Source: Viscum album (lineage: Eukaryota; Streptophyta; Magnoliopsida; Santalales; Viscaceae). Taken from it: a stretch of 64,000 bases of DNA. The stretch lies in assembly GCA_963277665.1 (NCBI GenBank), contig OY728120.1, positions 944,247,195 to 944,311,194 of the forward strand, written 5' to 3'. Position 1 is the first letter of the stretch. The number at the start of each line of letters is the position of its first letter. Below are positions 11,301-24,633 of this stretch, piece after piece. Position numbers and translations under genes: made by a program. The notes beneath the pieces are model-generated. The model saw only the letters and a program-made list of their open reading frames with translations, had not been told where the DNA came from and searched no databases.

Positions 11301-14300
11301 CCTATAAAGTTACCAAAATAAAAAAATTATCACAAATAATCATCAAACCTCGTGTAATGTCTAATCCAAAAATCACTCATCATGCATACTTCCACACTAA
11401 ACCATTAATATGCATGATTCAATTGTTAATCAGTTATGTATATTGTTAAATTACTTGTAAATTGTCTATACCGTATGAACTTAAAGTAAAAGACATAATG
11501 TTCGTTATTGTATGACCACAAAAAGAACTATAATGGTTGTTTTCTGATGACCTTAAAAGTTAGGATGTGTCTTGTAATATGAAATTGAACTACATGGGTT
11601 TTTATTCATATTATAGGTATATAAAAGATGCTTGTATCATGGGTTGAATCATAATTCCAAAAACTCCTTTAACTACCACAAGTGGAAAATAGATGGACTA
11701 GTCCACTAATGACAATAAATCTCCATCTATAAGAATTTATTAACATAACAATGAGATCAATCATTCACTACTGATAGGCTAGTGACATCTAAAAACTTTT
11801 AGTGATAAGTATAAGAAAGATTTATTTTTTTATAGTATGAGGACATCCATATTATATTGGTGATTAACTGTAGACATCCTCAATCAATTAGTGGTATCCA
11901 AGTGGCATCTGTCATTCTCTAGTGAAAAACTAAATACATATATCATCAATTGGATACGAGATAGTGTAATTGATCATCTGTTGGAGAGAGGTTGATGATA
12001 TCCATATTTCAATGGTGATAGGTCAGGTAAATCCACCATACACTCATTACAGTAAAGCTATATCCATTATCAAAGATTGAATATCGGGTGACATCTATAA
12101 CTTTCTTGGGATAGGATAGACATAACCTGCATTCACTAGTGACATGCTCAAGACCTCTGAGATCTAATGGTGATAGAAAAATAGAATCCAATATCCTCTA
12201 ATGACAAGAAAAAGGACCCCAAAGGTTTATACTCAAATTGATAGAACAAATAAACCTCCTCCCTTGATTGAATTAAACTTCATGCTTACCATTTTACATG
12301 AATTTAAAATACTTATTCATCACACATACATATTCCCAAACATTTATCATTAAATAGATAGATTTTTTATATATCTATTCAATGAATTCACCAATCAACC
12401 CATTTTTAATGGGTATTCACCACAACTAATGTGGTAGGTGTTATTATACAAAATTTTACTATTATCGAAAAAATTATAAACATATTCTTAAATATATAAG
12501 TGGGACTCAAAATAGATAATTAACTCTCATATGAGATTATAAAACCTCTCATCATATCATTTTTAATAGATAATATTTAAATTATCATTAACACATATTT
12601 TATTTAAAAACCTTTGGAAAGGGGGCCATGATGATATTGGAATTGAAAACATTGAAAATAGTTACAGGTATGGAAAATATGATTTAATTAATAAAGTTCT
12701 CTCCCTCATGTGAGTTATTTTCAAACAAGTAAACGAATTATTTTAAAGAAAACAAACATTCACCTTATTCATGAATGGTAGGATGTACATATAGAGTAAA
12801 TGTTTCCATAATAAATTAATGAATAATATGGTGAGATGGATTTCTTATCATGCATGAAAATTGGTTCCCCTATATGGAATTAAAAACCTAGAAAAAAATT
12901 TAGAAAAAAATATTAGTAGAATTATCATATAAGAAAAGGGGAAAGTAATAAATATTTTTTCACTGGGTAGGTGAAACTATAATAAAATTTTACTTACAAG
13001 GCATTTTAATTTAAATTGTATAAATAATTCATTTTAAAAAAATTAATATGTTTACTAAGAAGATTTTTGCTGAAAAAAACATAAAATGTTAAAGAGAACA
13101 TGAAGATCTGCAAATTTAATAGAAAAAAAATATAATTATTTGTTGATTTTTGAAGTAATATCTAGAATTTATAAATCAACTTGAAGCTAAAATCACTTGG
13201 TTAGAGAAGTCAGTACGAGAAAAAATTTCAATAGAAGAAATTATAATTAATTTAATTACGATTAATATTGTTGAAAGATTTAAGGTAATAAATAACTATA
13301 ATAATTTTTGTAAAGAGTATATAAAATGGATTTAATCAGTTGATGAACAATTTGTTACTATAAAGAATAAATTTGAACCAAATTGAAATCAATAGATTCC
13401 ATGAAAAAGTTACTATTTAGTATTTTTCTGCTGAGATATTAAAAGAGATCAAAAATAAGTAAATGGAATTTGGTTTATATGAAATTGTGGAAGCTAATTG
13501 ATCAAGTAAATTTGTTAATGAAGAGTCAATTTGGTGGCAACAAGGCCCACATCATGACCTATTGTGATGAGGTGAGAATATTTCTAAGAGTTATGGTATC
13601 TAAAAGTAAGAAATGAATGATGAAAAAATATCTTTAATTAAATAGTATAAATTTTTCATATGGTTATTATTTTCAGTACTCTAAATTCTTACATATAGAT
13701 TGTGATTTTAGGTCCATAAGATTATAAAAAATTCAATGGAGCAACTATAATAACTGAACATAAATTAACGAATATCATTATATTGGTGAATAAATTATCT
13801 CTATTTTAAAATGAGGGGGACTACAACACTACCCATAAAAAGTAATGAGGGGAAACTTGGATATGTTTCAAATAAACTAGGTATTTCTTGAAAGTAAAAG
13901 AAATAATATAAAAATGACATCATGGATATATTTTTACTCAAATTGATAATTATCTAAACCACATGGATATTCAATAATGGGTGTTTATCCAAGATTACCA
14001 ACGATGTACGATTTTTGAAGAATATGAAAATCCCTTTTGATGATATGATTTGATTTCAAGATGGTGTATATTTAAACATCAATAGAAGTGACAGGATGAT
14101 ACTGTGGGGATAAGTGTTAAATAATTTCAATGTACTCTAGGTGGATATAATTCAATAAAATGTATTGAGAGTGAGTGTCATTTTTACTCCAAGTGTCAAA
14201 GTCACAATAAATCTCAAAGCCTTCGAAATCAAAGGAAAGTACAGTTACATGTTCATACTATAAAATGACGTCTAATAGTAATTACTATCATACAAACAAC

Positions 14301-17300
14301 AAGGTAAACTCATATTTCCTTATATATGAATAGGAAAATATATTTTTTAATTGTTATCCTGGCCCAATACACCAAAACATTTTAGATAATTCAAAGATTA
14401 ATGTTTTTATTGATATTTTAAAACTAAATATACATATAGAAAGGGAATGCGATGCATAAATAAGAGGTAATATATCTATAAATACCTAAAGAAAATAAGG
14501 AATATAGAAATGAAATTAGTTTAATTGATTCATACGGAATGGTATAGTCCCATGACACAAATAGGAATGATTTTAAAAAAGTAATTCTATCTTATATTTT
14601 GGATGGTTATGTCATAATTAATTATTGTATATTTTTATATAAAAATTATCTAATATATTTCAATATAAGATACTAAAGGCATACAAAAAATTAAATTTTA
14701 ATGGTGATCAAAATATTATGGTCAAAATTTTTTATGGAGTGTACCTAATCTAAAAAAATGTTTTATAGGGATGTGTATAATTTAGTATGAAGATTTAAAT
14801 ATGATAACTTATTAAATAAAACATTATTGAGAAGAGGGATTTCATAGATTCAATATGGGAGACATATTACTCATTAAGAGTGGTATCTTAGGTAACTACT
14901 GGAAGGAGACAATTCAAGTATTAAAAGAAACTCAAACCAATTATTTAATATGTCCTTTAGAGATGATGTTATAGTAAGAGATGTGGAATGTGTGAAATTC
15001 CTCAACAGATCATTTTATAGTGTTTAGTTACTGGTGTTACATTTAGAACAATGAAGGGACATAAGGAAAATATAATCTTGTTATAGATTAATGATTGTTT
15101 ATTAGATATTTAATCAAGAGTATAATATACATATTATTTTAAAATATTCTCAGTAGTATTGATGGTATTGAAATTATTAATGTCATTGAATTTAAATGTA
15201 GAAAAAAATGTATATTATAAATTTTTAAGGAAATATGTGAAGAAGAATATTCTAATCAATCAATTTATGGAGAACCATAAAGCATCTCCCATTAGTCCTA
15301 CTTCAATATTGAATAATAAGTATATAAAATAGATTAATTTAGTTAATCACAAACTAAAAAATGAAAAATTGGAGTATAAAAGGAATATTAAAACATAATA
15401 GGTGAAAATATTTCTCAAATGATGTGTATCATGAAAGATATTTTTCCTATGGGTGGAACTAAAATACTTTAAATAATAAAAGGAGTATGACAAAATGATT
15501 AATGACATTAAAAAATAACTCAGTAAAATTAAAAGGAATCAGACATGGGAATTTGGGAATATTCCAAGTGATCATAATGTTATTAGAAAAAAATAATTTT
15601 TCTAGAATAAGCTTATTGTGCAAGGAAATGTGATCTAAAATAAGTAAAAGTTGGATTGTAAAGGATATGATCAAATTATGGTAATAGATATTGAAGTGAA
15701 TTCTTCAACAGTTGTGAGATGTGAAATAATCTAATAATTAATTTATTTTATGGAAATCTAAAGTTGAGTAATGTTATTTCAAGTGGATATATAGAGATTA
15801 TTTATAAATTGGTTTCCCAAAGTGGAAGTATACATTAAAGAAAATTATTACATTTTAATGATGATTTTTATGACTTAAAACAAGTTAGATGATATATTTT
15901 CCTATTTTGGATTAATAAATGATAAAATTATATTATAAGGGAGGTTGTGTTTATCATAACATCTATACGAAAGCCTCAAAAGAAGAAATATTAATAGTAC
16001 CTTTCAATGACAATGATATATTTTTTTAGGTTATAAGAATGAATTGATAATGATATTTTTAAACCTAATGATACATCATTTTTAAATTTATATGATTAAA
16101 TAAATATATTACATTTTTTTGATTAAATATAAAAATAAAGGTGTATACATATCTTTCTTTCAAGATGAGTATTCTAATGAGATATTTAAAATGTTTTATG
16201 TGCATGATCTCAAACAACATTAAACACCAATTATTATTGGGACAAATCTTGTAAAGTATTAAGATGAAAAATTTAGGGATATATTGTTATTATAATTAAT
16301 AATAAAAACCTTTATATATTATAATTCTAGAATGATGGATATTTCTTAGAAATCATTTTTAACATATCAATATCAAAATCTTCTAAAGGAATAGAACCAT
16401 GAGGTGATATGTGAATAATAAGCAATGTGAAATGAACCCATTATTATTTATTGGAATATGATATCTAAAAGGAAATATATTTTTTCTTATTCATATGTTA
16501 GTTGTTCTAGGGATATCAAACAAATATTATTATTTTTAAGATAGAAAATATTTAAATGGAGGAGCATTATTAATTCGAAACAATTTTGTTAGAAATACAT
16601 TCAAAAAACCGGAAAATTATTTTATGTTATAGTTTATGTAGAGTATATCACAGGGAAAAACTTCCTAAAATTTTGGGTTAATAATATAGCTAAATTATAT
16701 TTTTGAATAATTAATGATTCTTATAAATGTTTTTATGATAAAAAAATTGTTGATCTTATAATGAATTTTTTATAAGATTCATTCTCTAAACATATTGAAA
16801 TATGCTACCATATTATTAATAAATAATTGGAACATTGATTTTTCAAACTGAATCATATTAGAAACAATAAAGTAGTGTTTGATATTTTACCAAAAGAATT
16901 TTCCACATCAACATTTTTAAATAATTTTTTAAACCACATAGTTCAACTACCTACTAAATCATGGGGGTGTTTAATATATAACCTTTCCATATATGATTTT
17001 AATTCTTAATAAGTTATTGAATCTATAGAAGTATTATAACACATGTATAGATTGGGGTTATTATCAAAGGGAAGAAAAAATATAAAAAAAACTCGCCAAA
17101 ATAGAAAAATCCAATAAAAAAATTATAAATGAAATTATGGAAAAACAATTGAGTCAAAAAATCAATCTTTGTTTTCATTGGTAAACAATTATAATAAAAA
17201 AATTGAGAATTAGTATTAGAACATTGTAACTATCATGTTAATGAAGATAAATAAACTATTTAGTGGGAGTAAATCTACATAGAAGTTAGGGGAGATATAA

Positions 17301-17749
17301 TCAATGAGGAATATTATAAAAAAATGGAATATAGTCCTGATGCTTTAAGTTAGGCACAAAATAAATATTTCAATAACTCTTTTCATTGCATCAAGCATTA
17401 ATAATATATACATAGAGTGTTAGATAAATTTTTCTATTATTAATTGGATTTATAGGAGTTTTTTAGAATTATCAAAAACACATTTGGGATTATAAGAAAC
17501 TAATGGATTAAATTAGAAATTTCTTACCAACATAAATCGGGAGAATATTGGAGATTAGTTTGATAAAAATAAAATAATACTTTAATTTTTTCGAAAGTGA
17601 TTAAATTTTTTTTAATTAGTCTTATAAGGTAAATTATTGATTTATTGAAACATAATGGAATTTTTTATTTTTCATTTTGATGCTTAGAGAAGTTTTGTCG
17701 AAGGAGAAAAAACAAGTGATATTAAATGACATGGATAAGGTCATAATTT
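8380..17749. other. AT-rich decayed DNA without recognisable genes
   Basis: This is very AT-rich sequence with dense stops in all frames. I could not identify a coding domain, RNA gene or clear element ends. One weak candidate is a purine tract AAAAATAAGGGGGAT at 8791-8805 followed by TGATAGGTC at 8806, which resembles a PPT-LTR junction on the plus strand. A loose repeat patch at about 11.68-12.22 kb is listed separately. Confidence 0.5.
11676..12215. repeat. Loose repeat patch with CTAGTGACATC-like cores
   Basis: Variants of CTAGTGACATC or TGGTGAT...GACATC recur about ten times, for example near 11705, 11790, 11860, 11900, 12015, 12085 and 12140, with flanking AT-rich spacers. The spacing is irregular. 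This could be a decayed minisatellite. Confidence 0.3.
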
Positions 17750-18460
17750 TGATATAGATATTGGAAAAGAAATATATATTTTTAGATACTACTTGGAAAT
17801 GAACTATGTTATTGTTTACTAAACCAGTAATTGGTTACCAAAATGTAATCATGGTACTCTTCATTTTGGAATAATTTATTTTGAAATTTTTACTATAGAT
17901 CATGGGGTAATTTAATAATGTCATTTCTTTTTAGTGTTGTTCTTTAATATGAATTAAAAATATTAATGTATAAATTAACAATGTTTTAATATATGCAGCG
18001 GTAGAATTTTATTTAATACAATATCAATATAAAACAAACAATAAAGAGAATAAAATCATGTATTAAAGTTGTTTTTTTTAAACATGGAATTTGATTTATA
18101 TTTTTTTCATGGTACATGTAATTTTATACAGTGATATACTTAATGATATTATAATCATGAAAAAATATGTAGTATGGATGAAACGACATCATGTTATATG
18201 AGGGATATAGATTTCAAATTATGGAGACGGTTGAATTTATAAGTATATGAATATTTGAAGGTCATGTTTTTTATGTTAAAATGGTTTCCTAAGAAAACTC
18301 ATGGTGGTTAAGAAAATATCTTCATGGTTTGAATGATCTTAATTTTTTTATAGATTTTGATAAATTTTGAAATATGGAAACATGTGAGATTTTATGAGAT
18401 AATTGAATTGATTATGGTAGAAATTTTTGAGGACCAATCAGGACATGATATGTAGCTTAA
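17750..18460 (+). pseudogene. Ty1/copia reverse transcriptase scrap
   Basis: Two short matches lie in the order and orientation expected for copia pol. Near 17820 is TKPVIGYQ, resembling the conserved KKPIGCKWV-type segment before the RT core. Near 18320 is KYLHGLND followed by a DFDKF-like stretch, resembling the conserved LYGLKQ...RFD segment. The spacing between them (about 500 bases) is longer than usual for the family, which suggests an insertion. Stops and frameshifts are frequent. The assignment rests on these short motifs only. Confidence 0.4.
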
Positions 18461-20659
18461 GGAATAAGAGATTTTTATATTATATATTTCAAGATATAAA
18501 ATGTAATACAATACAAAACCATGTGTGATATAATATAGATATTATATAAGGGAGAAATTTTAAAATATAGACTTCCAAGGAGTGTGAAGAATGTGGGCAT
18601 AATTGAAGATATGGATTTTTTCTTAGAGATAGAGATATAAAGAAACACCTTTACAGATTTAGTATATTAGTTAATTTAAAATCAATTGTTATAATTACAT
18701 ATGTGTTGTAACATAGTTCTTTTCAAATGAAACAGTGAGTTGAGATATGAGATATGGTACGAAATATTTTATTTGTAAGCAAGTAATTAATAAATATTAT
18801 ATTTAATCAATAATGTTTTATTTTATTTATTGGAACATCAGTGCATAATTGGTTTTTATCATTAGACATATCCCTTTTAGGTAATACAAGTAAATTCCTT
18901 ATGTTATTATACTTCAAATTCGTCATTTCGATTAATTATATTATTTTATTAGTTTGATTGAATCCATTGTTCTTGATAATATGGGGACAATATAAACATT
19001 TGAAAGAAATTTTACCCCTAATTAAACCCATGCCCATCTTCCTAGGGTGGTTTTGAAATTTTTTCCATAAATTTAGACACAAAATAATATCTCTAAAAAA
19101 ATAGGAATTTGAATTACATATTTTAGGTGAAAATCTATAAACAAATTTGTTCTATTATATTTCATCTATAGTGATAGAGAAATTCTCGAAATATTTAAGG
19201 ATAAAAGTGTTTAACATATGAATATTAAAAAATATGGGTAGACTAAGTACTAGTAAGATTATACCATTATGGTTTTTAGAGGATAAAATAGTTATCTAAT
19301 CATAAAAAAACAGGAACCATTAATTATAAATCCTCAGGATTATTCCATTAAAATTAGAATATATAAAATAAATAAAAAATTACTTACCTTTTCACTTATA
19401 ATATAATATTTTTAATAATCCTTAACATGAGAATGAAAGTAATCACTAAGAAGAATCTAGATGTATCCTTCCACCTAGGGTATCCACATATTTTGAAACT
19501 CTTGTAATGCTTTGGAGGTATCCTCTCTTCATCATAGTTTTCTAAAAACTTATTTAAGAAGTAAAAATGATGAAGATCATGGTATATTTGACCTTAGGTA
19601 TTTTCATAACATTATAGTGGTAAAATCACAATGAATGAGCCTTTTGATATACCCACTTATGGTATAATACCCAATATTTGCTTATAGGATGTTACCATGA
19701 TATCCCTAGACTATTGCCAATGCACAACTTATTATTTCATCATTATAAAAGAAATAGTTCACGGTTGTATTTAAATTTCAAATTGATAAATTTTATACCT
19801 TAAATTTTATAAAATGAATTTCATCTTTTAGTTAGTAAGTTAAAATTTATCTTTGGGTGAGTTTGTTTGGTTTTTCAAAAATAGATGATTATTTTTTTTA
19901 TAGTATAAAATAAATTTTTTACAAATAATGCCTCTTTTATAACATTTTCATGATATAATAATGACTTGAGAGTTTATAAAATATTTTATAGATCAAATAC
20001 ATATATATATATATATATATTATAATATTTATAATTTATTTTAAAGTATAATTTTGAACTTTGAAATCTAAATTTTCCATTTTAAAAGTCTAGTTAATGT
20101 TTTTATTAAAATGAAAACATTTTTTAGTTATTTTCTTTTGATTAATTAATTTCAAAAAAAAATTGGTTTTGGTTTAGTTTCAAGGTAAAATATTTATAAT
20201 TTTATTTAAAAAAATCCAATTAATTCTAGTGGAATAAATTTTTTATTTTATTTTTCTGTAAAATAATTTTTAATTATTAAAACAGACATTGTTCTAAAAT
20301 TATTTTTCTCATTGCGTTTTACAAACATATATTAATAATAATTTTAACAAATTCTAGAAATGTAATCATATAAAATTGATTCCCTATTTGGGATTAAAAA
20401 ATATTTCAATTATATTTTATTATCAAAATTATTAGTGGCCTTTGTGGAAATGTATCACTACGATAAGGGTAACAAGGGGTTAATCATATGAATATGCTAA
20501 GAGATAAGTTTAAATTGTATCAAAAAAATAAATAAATTATATTTTTTTTATTGTTTTATAACATAACATTATTTTATTGAAAATTATTAAAATCTGGTGC
20601 CATTTTATAGGCTTAAGGTTTTTGTTATAAAATATGTTTTCGAGTATTTTCAAATTTCA
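18461..20659. other. AT-rich DNA without recognisable genes
   Basis: No coding region was recognised. A short (AT)n microsatellite lies at about 20000-20021. The right part may belong to the old LTR-like block that follows, but the similarity is too weak to set an edge. Confidence 0.45.
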
Positions 20660-21490
20660 TACCCACCTCCCTTATAAAAGGGAACCACATGTCTTCAATT
20701 ATTCATAAAAATTGAGAATTTTAGCTCTTCCAATACATTAAAATTTAAATTAAAGAGTATCATGTATGTATCTTATAGGTTTTTTTCTCTCCCAAATACC
20801 AACATTGTAGTCTTTCAGTGTAAGCCATGGATGGTTTTCAAAAGAGGAGGAATAACTCTTAATGAAGTTATTTCATATTTATTTCTCCTTCCAACTCCAT
20901 AAAAACTATAATAAATATGATGATATAATAACATAAGTTTCTAAAATATAATTAATTTTATTATTCTTATGGTTCAACCCTTTTTCATCTTCTTTTCCAT
21001 CTATTGGGAAATGAGAACATCGCTTTTGTATGTGCAGAAAACAACCTCCATTAAACGATGTGTATCAATTCTCATCACTGACTCACATGGATGGTGATAA
21101 GTATATAATTAATAATATATATTATATTTATGAAATAATTATGATTCAATAAATATAATATATCATCTACCTTCTTACCCTTTCATCCATTGAAAAATGA
21201 TAATGTCAAATGTGCGTATGTGTGGACTACTACCTCCATGAAAAAATGTGATAATTTTTTTAATTTAGCCTTACATAGATGCTTATGAAGAATTATTTAT
21301 TAATTAAATATTATATGTATAATATTATGAGTATTCTTAAAATTTTACACATTTTTTTAATTTATTTAAATTTCATTCATTATAAAAATGAAAATTTCAT
21401 TCATGTGTACTTACGGACTACCATCTCCTTGAAAGGATGTGCTTCATTTTTCATGATTGCCTCACATAGATGGTTATAAAATTTTGTTTA
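20660..21490 (+). mobile_element. Old LTR-like block related to the 38.4-62.8 kb element's LTR
   Basis: At about 20668 the sequence CCTCCCTTATAAAAGGG matches the core promoter of the intact LTRs (39994 and 60596). Downstream, the AGAGGAGG...TTTATTTCTYCTTCC stretch near 20850-20895 matches the equivalent leader there. Three copies of the module containing CGGACTACCATCTCC-like sequence follow near 21005, 21190 and 21385. The intact LTRs have only two such modules. The block is much more diverged than the LTR pair itself, so it is an older relative, probably a solo LTR. Its outer ends are not clear. Confidence 0.55.
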
Positions 21491-23074
21491 ATTTATAAAA
21501 ATATTAATTTTAAAATGTTTAATATTATTTATGCGATGAAATAATTAATAAGGTTAAAGTAACATAACTTATAAATCAAAACATGCAAGAGAAACAGAAC
21601 AGTTAACACTTGAATAAATTTAATATAAAAAGAATTATTTGTTTTTAAGTAAAAAAAAGTTATGAGTAAATTATATCCAGTAATATATATAAAAATATAT
21701 ATCTAACATAGATAAATAATAATTATATACTTATTATTTAGTGGTTTGTAACATGTCTGGAAAAGATGAAATCAGAGGTAAGGTTTAATCATACACTCTC
21801 ATTTTTATTCAGGGTTTTTTGTGTTTACATTTACATTAGTGTATTTATATTATATTTTTATCATAAACACCATATATTTTTTTATCCAATGATTATTTTG
21901 GGAATTTTTAATTATTATTTCCATTTTATCTAATTTTTTTACTCATAACCACCAAAATAATGTTTTTAAGAAAGGATAACCACGTTCTTTCTTTTTCTTT
22001 GAGAATCTTTCTCCTATATTTCCATATTTTTAGTTGTATATTTGATTCAGATAATTAATGGATTTATTCAACACAAATATCCTCTAGTATCTATAAACGA
22101 TATAAATAGATCTCATGGGAGGTTTATATCTCATCTAACAAATCTATGAAATTCAATTACCATCTAATGATTCTTAATCGATTCAGAGAGAAATATTTAA
22201 AGTTATATTTTAGAAAACATCTATTCTCCAAAGGAAACTAAGATTTAACAACAACAATCATTTTTTAACTACCTCTATTTATTAATAATTTTACTTTTTC
22301 TTTTATATTCTAATTTTGAAATATTATTATTCTACTTACCTCTCTCTCACTCACTCTCTCTATTTATCTCTCTCTATATTATTTTCTTTTATGTTCTTCT
22401 AAATATGCAAGATATATTTTAGTTCTTTGTAATGAATTTTAAAAAAAACTCTATATTCTTCTTTAGGGGATCAGCATCATTAATGTGGGGGTTCTTGGTT
22501 CTTAGTTTCCTTTAAAAGCAATGGTCTTTTTATTTGGTTCTTAGATTCCACTAAAACTAAGGCATTTTATTCTTCTTCGTCCATTAATGGTTTCGATTAA
22601 AACCAATGGATAATAATAACCCTCTAATGAATTACTGGGATAATAGAAGTTGGGGATCATTCAGGAGACATTTTCCAAACTCCTTTATTAATTTATTCCT
22701 TTTTAATTTTCATAATTTATTTTCCACTTCTCGTAAATTTTTTATTTTTACTACACTCACATTACATTTATTTTTTTTACCAGAATCAGTTACTTTCATG
22801 GTAATCACTTTTATTTTATATTATCATTTTTAAAAATTTTAAAGGCAATTAATTGTCTTCCACCATATCTCCAAACTACACTGTAGTCTAATATCATAGT
22901 AGTATTCCTCTAAATTTCATAGTCCCTCAACTATTAAAAAATAAATATATATTCAAATGGTATTCCTATATCACTTCTTTCCTTCCTTATTATTTTAACT
23001 ATAGATTTTCCAGTATGCATAGACACTCTTATATCCTCTATATTGTATAATTGGACATGGAAATTGATGAGTCA
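21491..23074. other. AT-rich DNA without recognisable genes
   Basis: It contains a short CT-rich microsatellite near 22338-22376. If the LTR at 23089 is real, its internal region would run leftward here on the minus strand, but I recognise no gag or pol in it. Confidence 0.4.
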
Positions 23075-23088
23075 TTTTATCAATGGTA
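23075..23088 (-). promoter_or_regulatory. Possible decayed primer binding site
   Basis: Minus-strand DNA just inside the LTR edge reads TACCATTGATAAAA. Compared with the common plant PBS core CGCCGTTGCCGGGG, nearly all differences are C-to-T or G-to-A, as expected from methylated-cytosine decay. The match is suggestive only. Confidence 0.35.
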
Positions 23089-24633
23089 TGTTATCAGTGT
23101 CCCAAATTGTATTACCCTAAAGAGTACAATACCAGTAAGGGGTCGATCCACAGTAAAAAGGAAGTTATTTTTGTCTTGGTTATCTAGTTTGTATTTTTGT
23201 CTTAGTGAAGTGTACTAAATTTAGAGTCCATTTTTAATATTTGGATAAAAAGGTAATTGGATTTAAATTTCTTTAGAAAATTAATTAATTGATAAAGTAA
23301 AATACGAGAAATTGGTTTTTATGTAAATATGGAGGATAATGTGTTGGTTTTGTGGATTATTAAGAGTTTTTTTATTAAATAAAGTTTCTTATGAGGTTGT
23401 GTTGTTCATAATAATCGAACACACTAAGTTTCAATTTGTAAAAAGTTTTCCTTGGTCCTGTAAACTTATTTCCAGAGCTAAGGAACCTGAATCCATGGTC
23501 TAGCAGTCAATATTTCACAGTTCTTTATTTGTCTTATTCCATTTTTAAGTCGATGAATACTTCCAATGAACATTAAAGTATTCATTGTTATTCTGATTTT
23601 GAGTCCCTGCAAATTCTTCCCTTGGTCTAGCTTAGAATATTCAGTGATAAAATTAAGTGATTAAAGAAGAATATGAAGAGGTTAATAGAATAAAAATATT
23701 CATAACAACAAATATAAATTACAACTCTTTCATCTCCCACAAACCCAACACACTAGATATTTAGTTACATATAGAAGAAAAGATAAAAACAAAACCATAG
23801 ATACCTGATGTGATCATCGCAGAAACTTCTAGGAGGGATTGGCACTTTGGTAGAATGGTAGAATAACGAAGTAGTTGAATGATGGTAGATTGGTAGTAGA
23901 GTTTCTTTCATTTGTACCTCCACCCCCTCTTTCTCCTCTTTGAACCGGAGGCCAAGGCCTCTATTTATAGAAATTAAAATCACAGAGCGTGGGGAAAATT
24001 TACACACTGTGTACTTTTTTCAACATTCTTTTGTCATCTTTTTCATCGCCGGTAGGTTTCCTAACATGACATATTTGACTTGGAACATGGTGTCTCGTGG
24101 TAGGTGGATATACATAGTGTTTAGCACCACTATACATGGTGAGTAATCACTTTTATCAGCAACCAATATCTTCTAGAAGGGAATACATGGCTTATAGATG
24201 ATGTACACGGTGGGTCAACGTCAGTCGGCCACATGGGTGTGTAGACTTCTTATTTACCACCAACCACTTCTAGAAAACTATAAATTGTGTTTAGTTTTAT
24301 TACACAACGTGTAAATTCTTATGGTAACTTATTTATGTACTTGTCTTATCCAATCTGTGTCTGAGTCTGAATCTACATGGTGTGTATATATGTATACACC
24401 GTGTAGTTGTAAATTTTGCTCAGTTTTCCCTCGGATTGTGTGTTTAGCCTGAAATCACCTGAAAATGAAGAAGATCAGAAAAAACACAGTATTTCTCCAC
24501 TAATTAATAGGTATTTTTTATGTTATGTTCGTATTTTCATTAAAGTATGTGGAAATGTTTACACAAATCGGGTGCATCAGAAATTTATCTTGAAACACTT
24601 TTTGGACTAGGAATATAAATATGTCTTGCATCA
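23089..24633 (-). mobile_element. Probable LTR, minus orientation
   Basis: On the minus strand the block begins TGATGCAAGACAT and ends CACTGATAACA, giving TG...CA ends. Its end portion, containing GGATCGACCCCTTACTGG and TATTGTACTC, resembles a U5 end that I know from plant Ty3/gypsy LTRs. A TATA box CTATAAATAG lies on the minus strand at 23961-23970. The block is less AT-rich than its surroundings. Positions 24190-24400 contain several short CAYGGTGTGTA-like motifs. No partner LTR was found, so it may be a solo LTR or one end of a decayed element. Confidence 0.45.
23961..23970 (-). promoter_or_regulatory. TATA box within the 23.1-24.6 kb LTR
   Basis: The minus strand reads CTATAAATAGAGGCC, a strong plant TATA element with the usual GC-richer downstream flank. 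Confidence 0.45.
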
